Assembly: GCF_014841565.1 (NCBI RefSeq)
Contig: NZ_JACYUD010000009.1
Coordinates: forward strand, 62,001 to 126,000
DNA from: Rhizobium sp. CFBP 8762
GTDB taxonomy: Bacteria > Pseudomonadota > Alphaproteobacteria > Rhizobiales > Rhizobiaceae
Length of the DNA stretch: 64,000 bases
Direction of reading: 5' to 3'
Made by a program: the position numbers and the translations under genes. Below, one piece after another: positions 28,331 to 36,624 of this stretch. The number at the start of each line of letters is the position of its first letter. Positions within the stretch are counted from its first letter, which is position 1. The notes beneath the pieces are model-generated. The model saw only the letters and a list, made by a program, of their open reading frames with translations. It was not told where the DNA came from and did no database searches.

Positions 28331-29247
28331 TATGCTGCGCTTTCCGGCTTGTGATGCAGGTGCCAGTGGCGGGCAATATCAACGCGGCGCGGCACCCAGA
28401 CCTTGTCATGGCCGAGGATGTAATCAATGAATCTTTGAAGTGAAGCTGAACGTCCCGGACGCCCAACCAAGCGACAATGCAGGCCGATAGACATCATCTT
28501 CGGCTGTCCCTCCGACCCTTCTGCGTAGAGGACATCGAAACTGTCCTTCAAATACTGGAAAAACTGTTCGCCCGCATTGAACCCTTGCGGCGTGGCAAAG
28601 CGCATATCGTTGGCATCCAGCGTGTAGGGAATAATCAGATGGGGGGTCTGCGGTGCCTGACCGGCAATCCAGTAGGGCAGATCATCGGCGTAGGCGTCCG
28701 ACGAGTAGAGAAAACCGCCATTGTCCACCACCAACTGGTGCGAATGAACCGACGAGCGGCCTGTGTACCAACCCAGAGGCTTCTCGCCCGTCACCGCCTC
28801 GTGCAGGGCGATGGCTTCCTCCATATGGGCCTTTTCAGCCTCATAGCTGTAATCGCGATAGTCGATCCATTTTAGGCCATGGGAGGCAATTTCCCAGTCC
28901 GCCTCCTTCATGGCGGCCACCACCTCCGGGTTACGGGCAAGCGCCGTTGCAACGCCATAGACCGTTACCGGCAGATTGGCCTTGGTGAACAGGCGCCACA
29001 AGCGCCAGAAACCGGCGCGTGACCCATATTCATAAATGGATTCCATATTCATATGGCGCTGGCCCGCCCACGGTGCAGCACCAACGATTTCCGACAGGAA
29101 AGCCTCCGACGCGGCGTCGCCGTGGAGAATATTATTTTCGCCGCCCTCTTCATAGTTCACCACGAACTGTACGGCAATTCTGGCACCATCGGGCCACTTG
29201 GCATCGGGCGGTCTGCGGCCGTAGCCGATCATATCACGCGGATACAT
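28330..29247 (-). CDS. puuE: Allantoinase PuuE (polysaccharide-deacetylase-like)
   Basis: PuuE opens the hydantoin ring of allantoin to give allantoate. Unlike metal-dependent amidohydrolase allantoinases, it is built on the NodB fold; the 305-residue protein has VQFVVNYEEGGENNILHGD, GYGRRPPDAKWP and IASHGLKWIDYRDY. It is the first gene of the leftward operon. The 120 bp upstream hold AT-rich sequence and, on the minus strand, a TTGACA hexamer at 29350-29345 that could be a -35 box. Confidence 0.93.
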   Translation of the reverse strand: MYPRDMIGYGRRPPDAKWPDGARIAVQFVVNYEEGGENNILHGDAASEAFLSEIVGAAPWAGQRHMNMESIYEYGSRAGFWRLWRLFTKANLPVTVYGVATALARNPEVVAAMKEADWEIASHGLKWIDYRDYSYEAEKAHMEEAIALHEAVTGEKPLGWYTGRSSVHSHQLVVDNGGFLYSSDAYADDLPYWIAGQAPQTPHLIIPYTLDANDMRFATPQGFNAGEQFFQYLKDSFDVLYAEGSEGQPKMMSIGLHCRLVGRPGRSASLQRFIDYILGHDKVWVPRRVDIARHWHLHHKPESAA

Positions 29248-29367
29248 ATATTCGATTTTCCTCTTTTCAGTCCCCGTTTTTTTGAACGGACGGTATCACC
29301 AGATCGAAGAAAGTCGAGGGTAAAAAAACCAAAAAATCGTTTGATGTCAATGAGCAATTAATGCTCT

Positions 29368-30558
29368 CTACCCGCGCATTTTGTCCAGATGCGCTTCCAC
29401 CCGGAATGCGTCTGGCAAGGAGATTGCAGAGGTGCCTGTCAGGCTTTCGACAACGCTTTGCGCCAGCCGATGCGCCAATCCGAAACTGACCTTGAATCCC
29501 CCGGTCAAAAGCGACAGCCTTGGAAATTCTGGATGGTGCCCGACCATGGGATCACGCCCGATGGCCTTGGGGCGAAGCCCGGCCCACCGCTCGATAACAG
29601 GTGCGCCACGCAAAAGCGGCGATAGAGCGCAAGCTTCATCCAGAAGGTCATCCAGCTTGCCGTCAGTTGAACCGGGATCGGCAAACTCGACCTCGCTGGT
29701 GCTTCCAATGGCGACACTGCCGTTTTCATGGGGTACGATGTACAGACCGCGATCAAACAGAATGGGCCAGTTCGGGTCAATATTGGCCTGCAAGAGCGCC
29801 GCTTGGCCCTTAACCGCTGTACCGGACGGCTTCAAACCCGGCTGCATGGCGTCCAGCAGTGGAAACGCCCGGACTCCGGCGGCAAGGATAGAATGGCCGA
29901 AGTGGACCGCGTCGCCACCCGCCAGAACCGCCTTACCCTCGGCAGGGTTTAGCGTTTCAAGCTCCGCATGCTCCCGTAGCGTCACGAGCGGGCTCTGCTC
30001 CAGCACAGCGCGCAACACCGCAATCAACTGGCGGGGAGACACCCGCGCAGAAAGCGTATCGAAGGTGCACCCGTGCAGGCAGGCGGATGCTACAGGCCAG
30101 TCCGGCGCAAACGGCGTATCGCGTGTTTGCCACGAATAATGGCCGGGCCTGTGGCCCGAAAAATAGGTCGTCCAGTGGGTGGACGCGCTGCCCATCTGCT
30201 CATCGGCAATCGCCCGCAGATGCGGCTTTGCCAGTGGCACCAGCCTGCCGGAGCGGCGATATCCGGCTTGCAAACCGCTGATGGCTTCCACTTGCCGGAT
30301 TTCACCTTCCAGCGACATGAGCGCGTCGAACTGAAACTGTTTCTTGTCGTTCCAGCGGTCGAGCGCATGGGGCATCAGCGCACCCAGCAAGCCGCCGCTG
30401 GTGCTAGAGCCTATGGTTCCCCGCTCGACGAGCAAGGTTTTCAGTCCCGCCTGGGCCGCATAATAGGCCGCCCACAGGCCCATGATGCCACCGCCGACGA
30501 TCAACAGGTCCTGTTGCAATTGACCAAAGACGGCAGAATTTGTATCGGCTTTGGTCAT
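29368..30558 (-). CDS. FAD-dependent oxidoreductase of DAO family (possible MnmC oxidase partner)
   Basis: The 396-residue protein starts with a Rossmann dinucleotide motif, LLIVGGGIMGLWAAYYA, and has the D-amino-acid oxidase family layout ending in LTGGFKVSFGLAHRLAQ. In gammaproteobacterial MnmC a DAO-type FAD domain is fused to the MnmD methyltransferase; here the two are adjacent, separate and divergent. That suggests, but does not prove, that this protein removes the carboxymethyl group from tRNA cmnm5(s2)U34. A glycine- or D-amino-acid-oxidase role is the alternative. I start it at ATG 30558, which overlaps the mnmD start in CATG; an in-frame ATG at 30585 is also possible. Confidence 0.72.
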   Translation of the reverse strand: MTKADTNSAVFGQLQQDLLIVGGGIMGLWAAYYAAQAGLKTLLVERGTIGSSTSGGLLGALMPHALDRWNDKKQFQFDALMSLEGEIRQVEAISGLQAGYRRSGRLVPLAKPHLRAIADEQMGSASTHWTTYFSGHRPGHYSWQTRDTPFAPDWPVASACLHGCTFDTLSARVSPRQLIAVLRAVLEQSPLVTLREHAELETLNPAEGKAVLAGGDAVHFGHSILAAGVRAFPLLDAMQPGLKPSGTAVKGQAALLQANIDPNWPILFDRGLYIVPHENGSVAIGSTSEVEFADPGSTDGKLDDLLDEACALSPLLRGAPVIERWAGLRPKAIGRDPMVGHHPEFPRLSLLTGGFKVSFGLAHRLAQSVVESLTGTSAISLPDAFRVEAHLDKMRG

Positions 30559-31258
30559 GAGCGCAGAGAGTCCTGAAAACAGCACATTAGAATGGCATGA
30601 GGGCGATATGCCCTATTCCCCCCGCTTTGGCGACCACTTTTATTGTAACGCTGACGGGCGAAAGGAATGCGACCACGTGTTTCTTGAGGGCAATTCGATT
30701 CTTGAGTGCTGGCAGGACAAGTCACAGTTCACCATCGGCGAGCTTGGATTTGGCACAGGCCTGAACTTTTGTGAAACCTACCGCCAATGGAAGGCCACAC
30801 GCTCCAACGGAGCGCTGCATTTCGTCTCATTCGAGCTGTATCCCATGCAGGCAGACGAGATAGAACGGGCACTTGCCCCATGGCCGGAGATAGAGAGCGA
30901 GCGCAAACACCTGGTTTCGCTTTGGCCCGCCGTGCCGCAAGGCAAAATCGAACTGACGCTGGATGCACAGACACGGTTGACCGTGATCTGCGCGGCAGCA
31001 CTCGACGCTGTGCCCGCCTGCGGCCTGACCTTCGATGCGTGGTATCTCGATGGCTTTGCGCCCGCGCGAAACCCGGACATGTGGTCGCTCGACCTGATGC
31101 AGGCTGTGTTTGAAAAGACGCGGCCGGGCGGCACCTTTGCCACCTACGCGGCGGCGGGCTTTGTGCGGCGCAATTTGCAAGCTGCGGGCTTTGCAGTGGA
31201 GAGGCGGCGCGGCTTTGCTCACAAGCGGGAAATGCTGTGCGGGCGCAAATCAGCATAA
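30557..31258 (+). CDS. mnmD: tRNA mnm5(s2)U34 methyltransferase MnmD
   Basis: MnmD methylates nm5(s2)U to mnm5(s2)U at the tRNA wobble position. The protein of about 233 residues has the DUF752 plan: the W.EGDMPYSPRFGDHF N-terminus, SAM motif ELGFGTGLNF and the signature WYLDGFAPARNPDMW. It corresponds to the N-terminal half of E. coli MnmC. Its ATG lies inside CATG shared with the oppositely oriented FAD oxidase start, so there is no clean ribosome site and its 5' signals lie inside the neighbouring gene; in-frame TTG and GTG codons occur 6 and 3 bases earlier. Confidence 0.88.
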   Translation: MSAESPENSTLEWHEGDMPYSPRFGDHFYCNADGRKECDHVFLEGNSILECWQDKSQFTIGELGFGTGLNFCETYRQWKATRSNGALHFVSFELYPMQADEIERALAPWPEIESERKHLVSLWPAVPQGKIELTLDAQTRLTVICAAALDAVPACGLTFDAWYLDGFAPARNPDMWSLDLMQAVFEKTRPGGTFATYAAAGFVRRNLQAAGFAVERRRGFAHKREMLCGRKSA

Positions 31259-31465
31259 CTATTTCCTTGACTTTGCGGCGCAAAACACCGACATGAGGCC
31301 CAGCGTCAACCTTCCGGCCGCCGCGTGAGCGAGCCCTGCGGATATACTCTCCGTACCGAAGGCTAGCGCAAACTGCACTTTCGCCATCTGGCGGAGGCGT
31401 GCGCTGACAGCTTGATCCAACCCACAAGTTCCCAAATCACGCGGGGTTCTTGACGCGAAGCGAAA

Positions 31466-31490
31466 CCGGAACCGCATGGTGCTGTTCCGG
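31466..31490 (+). repeat. Hairpin in the helicase leader
   Basis: CCGGAAC and GTTCCGG form a 7-bp stem with an 11-base loop, 35 bp before the helicase start. The 266-bp gap between mnmD and the helicase otherwise shows only a TTGACG at 31450-31455 and no convincing gene. A role for the hairpin in translation control is speculation. Confidence 0.4.
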
Positions 31491-31524
31491 CCTGTTCGTT
31501 TTGCGCCCCGAAAGGCATACTGAT

Positions 31525-33075
31525 TTGACCACTTTTACAGAGCTTGGCCTCTCCGCCCACGTATTGGAAACGTTGACTGGCCTTGGCTATGAAAAGCCCA
31601 CCCCTATCCAGAGCGAAGCCATTCCGCTCGTCATGGCTGGCCATGACATGATTGGTCTGGCCCAGACCGGCACCGGCAAGACAGCCGCTTTCGGCCTGCC
31701 GATGATTGAAAAGCTGATGGCGGACGGCAAGCGTCCCGATCCGCGCAACATTCGCGCCCTTATTCTGGCGCCCACCCGCGAGCTGGTGAACCAGATTGCG
31801 GCAAACCTGAAAAGCTTCGTCAAGAAGACCCCGATCAAGATCGGCCTTGTCGTTGGCGGCGCGTCCATCAACAAGCAGGCCCAGCAGCTGGACCGTGGCG
31901 TGGATATTCTGGTGGCGACGCCGGGCCGTCTGCTCGACCTCATCGCTCGCAAGGCCGTGTCGCTGACACAGGCGCGATACCTCGTTCTGGACGAAGCCGA
32001 CCAGATGCTGGATTTGGGCTTCATCCACGATCTGCGCAAGATTTCCAAGCTGGTGCCGAAGAACCGTCAGACCCTGCTGTTTTCGGCCACCATGCCAAAG
32101 CAGATCGCGGATCTTGCTTCCGAGTACCTGACCGATCCAAAGAAGGTGGAAGTAACACCGCCCGGCAAGGCCGCCGATAAGGTGGAGCAGTATGTTCACT
32201 TTGTCACCGGTGGCAGCCAGAAGACCGATCTCTTGAAGAACTCCCTGACGGCCAACCCAACCGGCCTCGCGATGGTGTTTTCGCGCACCAAGCATGGCGC
32301 TGAAAAGCTGATGAAGCATCTGGACAGCGTCGGCTTCAAGGCCGCGTCCATTCACGGCAACAAGAGCCAGGCACAGCGTGAGCGTGCGCTCCAGTCCTTC
32401 AAAACCGGTGAAGTGCGCGTTCTCGTCGCAACCGATGTTGCCGCCCGCGGCATCGACATTCCCGGCGTAACGCATGTCTATAACTATGACCTGCCGGAAG
32501 TACCGGATGCCTACGTGCACCGCATTGGCCGCACAGCGCGCGCGGGCCGCGATGGTATCGCCATTGCCTATTGCGCACCGGATGAAATCCGTCTTCTGCG
32601 CGACATCGAGCGGTTGATGAACATCTCCATCGAAGTGGCTGGCGGCGACGTTCCTGCCGATCAGGCTCGCCCGTCCAAGGGTCGCACCAATGGCAACCGT
32701 GGCGGTGGTCGCCCGGCGGGCAATGGTGGACAACGTCAGGGTCAAGGTCGTCCGGGTCAGGGTCAGCAGCGTCGTGAGCCGCGTGCCGCAGCACCGGCGC
32801 CTTCGAGCTTTGCCGGTGATGAATTGCTCGGCGATTTGCGTCCGGCCAAAAAGCCGCACCGCAAGGGTCAGGGCCCAGCAGCACAGGCTGCGCATGAAAC
32901 AGCCATGGCCAAGCGCGGCAATGGTGGCAAAGGCCGTGCGCCCCGCGCTGCCGGTGCCGCGACAGCCGCCAAGCCCGTGGAATGGCGTGACCGCCCACAA
33001 ATTGCCCGCGATGCAGCCAACAACGCGGCCAAGCCGGGTGGCCAGGGTCTGGCCCGCCGTAAGGCCGCTGTCTAA
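31525..33075 (+). CDS. DEAD-box RNA helicase (RhlE type)
   Basis: This cytoplasmic ATP-dependent RNA helicase, about 516 residues, has every core motif: Q motif (GYEKPTPIQ), Walker A (AQTGTGKT), DEAD (VLDEADQML), SAT (LFSATMP), RGID and HRIGRTARAG. The last 140 residues are basic, rich in G, R, Q and A, and typical of the RNA-binding tails of RhlE-type proteins in rhizobia. I choose the TTG at 31525 because the family N-terminus (TTFTELGLS) begins there and AAAGG precedes it. The upstream 75 bases read as unrelated protein. A strong terminator follows. Confidence 0.93.
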   Translation: MTTFTELGLSAHVLETLTGLGYEKPTPIQSEAIPLVMAGHDMIGLAQTGTGKTAAFGLPMIEKLMADGKRPDPRNIRALILAPTRELVNQIAANLKSFVKKTPIKIGLVVGGASINKQAQQLDRGVDILVATPGRLLDLIARKAVSLTQARYLVLDEADQMLDLGFIHDLRKISKLVPKNRQTLLFSATMPKQIADLASEYLTDPKKVEVTPPGKAADKVEQYVHFVTGGSQKTDLLKNSLTANPTGLAMVFSRTKHGAEKLMKHLDSVGFKAASIHGNKSQAQRERALQSFKTGEVRVLVATDVAARGIDIPGVTHVYNYDLPEVPDAYVHRIGRTARAGRDGIAIAYCAPDEIRLLRDIERLMNISIEVAGGDVPADQARPSKGRTNGNRGGGRPAGNGGQRQGQGRPGQGQQRREPRAAAPAPSSFAGDELLGDLRPAKKPHRKGQGPAAQAAHETAMAKRGNGGKGRAPRAAGAATAAKPVEWRDRPQIARDAANNAAKPGGQGLARRKAAV

Positions 33076-33090
33076 CATTTGCTTTTCTTC

Positions 33091-33119
33091 AAACGGCGGG
33101 CCAAGAGCCCGCCGTTTTT
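33091..33119 (+). terminator. Intrinsic terminator of the helicase gene
   Basis: AAACGGCGGGC pairs perfectly with GCCCGCCGTTT around a five-base loop, followed by a T-run. It separates the helicase from the ATP-grasp operon. Confidence 0.92.
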
Positions 33120-33244
33120 CATTTCAACCAACGGATTTTTAAAAGTTCCGGTTGTGCATCAAAAAATTCTTCGCCTCGGCTGCTGCAACGCTCTTGCATT
33201 GCAATAATTGTTGGTCTCAAATACCAAAAAAGGGGACAACAGAA

Positions 33245-34654
33245 TTGCCATTTGACGAAATGATGCAGACGGGGGGAACCCCGAGATTACCGTACCAGAC
33301 CTACCATGACTGGTACGCACAACAGGACCCGGCCTGCCTGATTGCCAAGACGACAGAGGCCGAAACTATTTTTCGCAAAACCGGTATTACCTTTGCCGTC
33401 TACGGCCACGAAGATTCCTCCGAAAAGCTCATTCCTTTTGATCTGATCCCCCGCATTATTTCTGGCCGCGAATGGCGGCGTCTGGCACAGGGCATCGAGC
33501 AGCGCGTGATTGCCCTTAATGCCTTTCTGGATGACATTTACCACAGACAGGAAATCATCAAGGCGGGCCGCATTCCCCGCGAGATCATTGAAAACAATGT
33601 GGCTTTTCTGCCCGAGATGATCGGTTTTCGTCCGCCGGGCGGCGTCTATACGCATATCGTCGGCACCGATATCGTGCGCACCGGCGAAGACGAATTCTAC
33701 GTGCTGGAAGACAATGCCCGCACCCCCTCCGGTGTCAGCTACATGCTGGAAAACCGGGAAACGATGATGCAGATGTTTCCCGAGCTTTTTCACATCAACA
33801 AGATCCGCCCGGTTGAAAACTACCCCAATCTGCTGCGCAAGAGCCTGGCATCGCTGGCGCCCAAGGGCTGTCGCGGCAAGCCGCGCGTGGCGATCCTCAC
33901 CCCCGGCATCTACAATTCGGCGTTCTACGAACATGCGTTTCTCGCCGACCAGATGGGCGTGGAACTGGTGGAGGGATCCGATCTTCGCGTCATCGATGGC
34001 CGCGTCGCCATGCGTACCACGCGCGGATACCAAACCATCGATGTGCTCTATCGCCGTGTCGATGACGACTACCTTGACCCCCTCACCTTCAAGCCGGAAT
34101 CGACGCTTGGTGTTCCGGGCATCATGGATGTCTACCGCGCCGGGAACATCACCATTGCCAATGCTCCCGGCACCGGCATTGCGGACGATAAGGCCGTCTA
34201 TTCCTATATGCCGGAAATTGTCGAGTTCTATACGGGCCGCAAGCCGCTTCTGGAAAATGTGCCGACATGGCGCTGCTCTGAAGCCGATAGCTTGAAATAT
34301 GTGCTGGAACATATCGAGGAACTGGTGATCAAGGAGGTCCATGGCTCAGGCGGTTACGGCATGTTGGTCGGCCCCACCGCCACGAAGCAGGAGTGTGCGG
34401 ATTTTGCCGACAAGCTGAAAGCCCGCCCCAGCAACTACATTGCCCAGCCCACGCTATCGCTCTCCACGGTGCCGATCATGGTCGACAAGGGCATTGCGCC
34501 GCGCCATGTGGACCTGCGCCCCTATGTGCTTGTGTCCGACAAGGTGCAGATCATCCCCGGCGGGCTGACCCGCGTGGCACTGAAGGAAGGCTCGCTGGTC
34601 GTTAATTCCAGCCAGGGCGGCGGGACAAAAGACACCTGGGTCCTGGAGGACTGA
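33245..34654 (+). CDS. Circularly permuted ATP-grasp protein (type 2, DUF404/DUF407)
   Basis: The 469-residue protein is a circularly permuted ATP-grasp, a predicted ATP-dependent carboxylate-amine ligase. Family segments include PFDLIPRIISGREW, FLPEMIGFRPPGGVYTHI, YVLEDNARTPSGVSYM and VIKEVHGSGGYGMLVGP, with the last two near the nucleotide site. The start is taken as TTG 33245 (MPFDEMMQTGG) with AGGGGA nine bases upstream; an ATG at 33152 would add 31 atypical residues. It is followed two bases later by an alpha-E protein and then a transglutaminase-like protein. This trio is widely conserved and predicted to make or process a peptide-like tag; no reaction has been established to my knowledge. 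Confidence 0.88.
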   Translation: MPFDEMMQTGGTPRLPYQTYHDWYAQQDPACLIAKTTEAETIFRKTGITFAVYGHEDSSEKLIPFDLIPRIISGREWRRLAQGIEQRVIALNAFLDDIYHRQEIIKAGRIPREIIENNVAFLPEMIGFRPPGGVYTHIVGTDIVRTGEDEFYVLEDNARTPSGVSYMLENRETMMQMFPELFHINKIRPVENYPNLLRKSLASLAPKGCRGKPRVAILTPGIYNSAFYEHAFLADQMGVELVEGSDLRVIDGRVAMRTTRGYQTIDVLYRRVDDDYLDPLTFKPESTLGVPGIMDVYRAGNITIANAPGTGIADDKAVYSYMPEIVEFYTGRKPLLENVPTWRCSEADSLKYVLEHIEELVIKEVHGSGGYGMLVGPTATKQECADFADKLKARPSNYIAQPTLSLSTVPIMVDKGIAPRHVDLRPYVLVSDKVQIIPGGLTRVALKEGSLVVNSSQGGGTKDTWVLED

Positions 34655-34656
34655 CC

Positions 34657-35601
34657 ATGCTTGGGCGCACAGCAAACGGACTATACTGGATGTTCCGCTA
34701 TATTGAGCGGGCCGAAAACATTGCCCGGCTGATTGATGCCGGACTGCGCGTGGCATTGACCCGCACCAACTTTGCCGATGAGGACTGGGACGGTGTGCTG
34801 CAAAGCGCGGGCGTTCGGCTGAACTATGGCGATGTTCACGCTACGCTGACGAGCGCAAACGCCATCGACTTTCTGCTGCGCGACACCAGCAACCCCTCCA
34901 GTGTTCTCTCCTGCATTGAGTCCGGGCGGCACAATGCCCGCATGGTGCGCACCGCGCTGACCCGCGAAACGTGGGAAGCAACCAATGAATGCTGGATCGA
35001 CCTCAAGCGGCTACTGGTGCGTAAAGCGCACTCGGCGGATATGCCGGAGATTATCGACGCGATCAAGCGGCGAACGGGCCTCATTCGCGGTGCCTTCCAC
35101 GGCACGATGCTGCGTGACGACATCTACAATTTCAGCCGCATCGGCACCTTTATCGAGCGTGCTGACAACACTGCCCGTATTCTGGATGTGAAATATTACG
35201 TGCTGCTGCCTGCTGCTGCACAGGTTGGCTCATCACTGGACAATATGCAGTGGGAATCAATCCTGAGATCGGTCTCCGCACACCGCTCCTATGGCTGGGT
35301 GTATGATGGCGAATACAATGCCTCCAATATTGCCGATTTCCTGATCTTGAACGGACGGATGCCGCGCTCTCTGGCCTATTGTTATGAGAAGGCCGTCAGC
35401 AATCTCGGCTATCTTGCCCAGCAATATGGCGAGCGGCATGCGGCGCATGACACGGCGGAACGCACGCACGCCTCTCTGCGCAATCGTGGTATCGGCGACA
35501 TCATGGAATATGGGCTGCACGAGTACATCGAGGATTTCATTGCCCAGAACAACAGACTGGGTCAGGAAATTTCCGATGGCTACCGATTTTATCAGGGGTA
35601 A
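34657..35601 (+). CDS. Alpha-E domain protein
   Basis: The 314-residue protein is nearly all alpha-helical and belongs to the alpha-E (DUF403) family, with LGRTANGLYWMFRYIERAEN at the start and the repeated FIERADNTARILDVKYY in the middle. It has no recognisable catalytic motif and always travels with the permuted ATP-grasp ligase, so it may serve as a scaffold or substrate-binding subunit. It begins two bases after the ligase stop codon, and the transglutaminase-like gene starts six bases after it ends. Confidence 0.9.
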   Translation: MLGRTANGLYWMFRYIERAENIARLIDAGLRVALTRTNFADEDWDGVLQSAGVRLNYGDVHATLTSANAIDFLLRDTSNPSSVLSCIESGRHNARMVRTALTRETWEATNECWIDLKRLLVRKAHSADMPEIIDAIKRRTGLIRGAFHGTMLRDDIYNFSRIGTFIERADNTARILDVKYYVLLPAAAQVGSSLDNMQWESILRSVSAHRSYGWVYDGEYNASNIADFLILNGRMPRSLAYCYEKAVSNLGYLAQQYGERHAAHDTAERTHASLRNRGIGDIMEYGLHEYIEDFIAQNNRLGQEISDGYRFYQG

Positions 35602-35607
35602 GCCACC

Positions 35608-36438
35608 ATGCGACTGAAAATCCGCCATGTGAGCGAATACCATTATGACGCGCCCGTTGGCTATTCCCTGCAACGGTTGCGGCTATCGCCGCAAACCGGG
35701 CCGGGGCAGAAGGTTATCAACTGGAACACAACGGTGGACGGCGCGGCTCTGGAGGTGCGCTATAACGACCATTTCGACAACCATGTGGAACTGGTATCCA
35801 CCACCACGGAGCGCCAATCGATCCGCATCGTGGCCGAGGGCGAGGTTGAAACCAGCGACAATGCCGGCATTTTCGGTCCGCATCAGTCGTTCACACCGCT
35901 GTGGCTTTACCGTCGAACGACACCGCTGACCGAGGCCGGGCCTTTGATTACAGCGTTGGCCGGTTCCGTCACCGGAGACAACGATCTGTCCCGCATGCAC
36001 GGCTTGATGGAAACGGTGCACCGGCAAGTTGCTTTTGTGGCCGGTGAAACCGGTGCTACAACTACAGCCGAAGAAGCCCTCGCCCAGCAGACCGGCGTCT
36101 GTCAGGACCATGCCCATATCATGATTGCGGCGGCACGGGCGCTTGGCCTGTCGGCCCGCTACGTCTCCGGTTATCTCATGATTGACGGGGAAAACGAACA
36201 GACGGCCAGCCACGCCTGGGCGGAGGTGCACATGCCCGGCCTTGGCTGGGTGGGCTTTGATGCCGCAAACGATATCTGCCCGGATGACCGCTATGTGCGC
36301 ATTGCCACCGGTCTTGATTACCGCGATGCCGCACCGGTGTCCGGCATGGTGACGGGTGTTGCCACGGAAACGCTGCTTGTGACGTTGACGGTGGAGAACC
36401 AAGGCCAGAGCCAGAGCCAAAGCCAGTCGCAATCCTGA
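35608..36438 (+). CDS. Transglutaminase-like cysteine protease family protein
   Basis: The 276-residue protein has an N-terminal beta-sandwich domain (bacterial transglutaminase N) and a papain-like core with the Cys-His-Asp set in QTGVCQDHAHIMIAAARALG, SHAWAEVHMPGLGWVGFD and the aspartate of the latter. It probably hydrolyses or transfers an amide bond made by the neighbouring ligase. Odd feature: the C-terminus ends in five Gln-Ser dipeptides encoded by an imperfect hexanucleotide repeat. In many relatives a proteasome-like Anbu peptidase gene follows; here a dispersed repeat follows instead. Confidence 0.9.
   Translation: MRLKIRHVSEYHYDAPVGYSLQRLRLSPQTGPGQKVINWNTTVDGAALEVRYNDHFDNHVELVSTTTERQSIRIVAEGEVETSDNAGIFGPHQSFTPLWLYRRTTPLTEAGPLITALAGSVTGDNDLSRMHGLMETVHRQVAFVAGETGATTTAEEALAQQTGVCQDHAHIMIAAARALGLSARYVSGYLMIDGENEQTASHAWAEVHMPGLGWVGFDAANDICPDDRYVRIATGLDYRDAAPVSGMVTGVATETLLVTLTVENQGQSQSQSQSQS
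36403..36435 (+). repeat. Imperfect hexanucleotide repeat encoding a Gln-Ser tail
   Basis: Units of CCAGAG/CCAAAG/CCAGTC type encode the (QS)n C-terminal tail of the transglutaminase-like protein. Such arrays can change length by slippage. Confidence 0.7.
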
Positions 36439-36524
36439 TTGAGAACACGTCTCAATCCTTGTTTGCCGCATTGTCCGGACGTGAAAACGACCCCGTTTTC
36501 ACTGGAAATGCTTTAAGATTCCGG
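36437..36524 (-). repeat. RIME-like dispersed repeat, copy A
   Basis: Read on the minus strand this contains AAGCATTTCCAGTGAAAACG, then GTCCGGACAATGCGGCAAAC and an end palindrome GATTGAGA/TCTCAATC at 36437-36457. It matches, in inverted orientation, the element at 37611-37711. Such intergenic mosaic elements are typical of Rhizobiaceae. The end palindrome starts inside the transglutaminase stop codon. Confidence 0.75.
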
Positions 36525-36624
36525 AAACCAGTTCCCGCTACAGTTGCGAAAAGCACATTATCCAGACAAGAAGTGTCATCGCTTTAACTGGACATGCGCG
36601 AGCGATGCGGCGAGGCAACCATTC

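Noticed and set aside
32690-33060. Repetitive G-rich sequence that might suggest a tandem-repeat or CRISPR-like array
   Set aside because: It is the coding sequence of the basic Gly/Arg/Gln-rich tail of the DEAD-box helicase; units are irregular and in frame.
31363-33078. A 571-codon open frame antisense to the helicase gene
   Set aside because: The helicase motifs prove the plus-strand frame; the antisense product is low-complexity and unlike any family.
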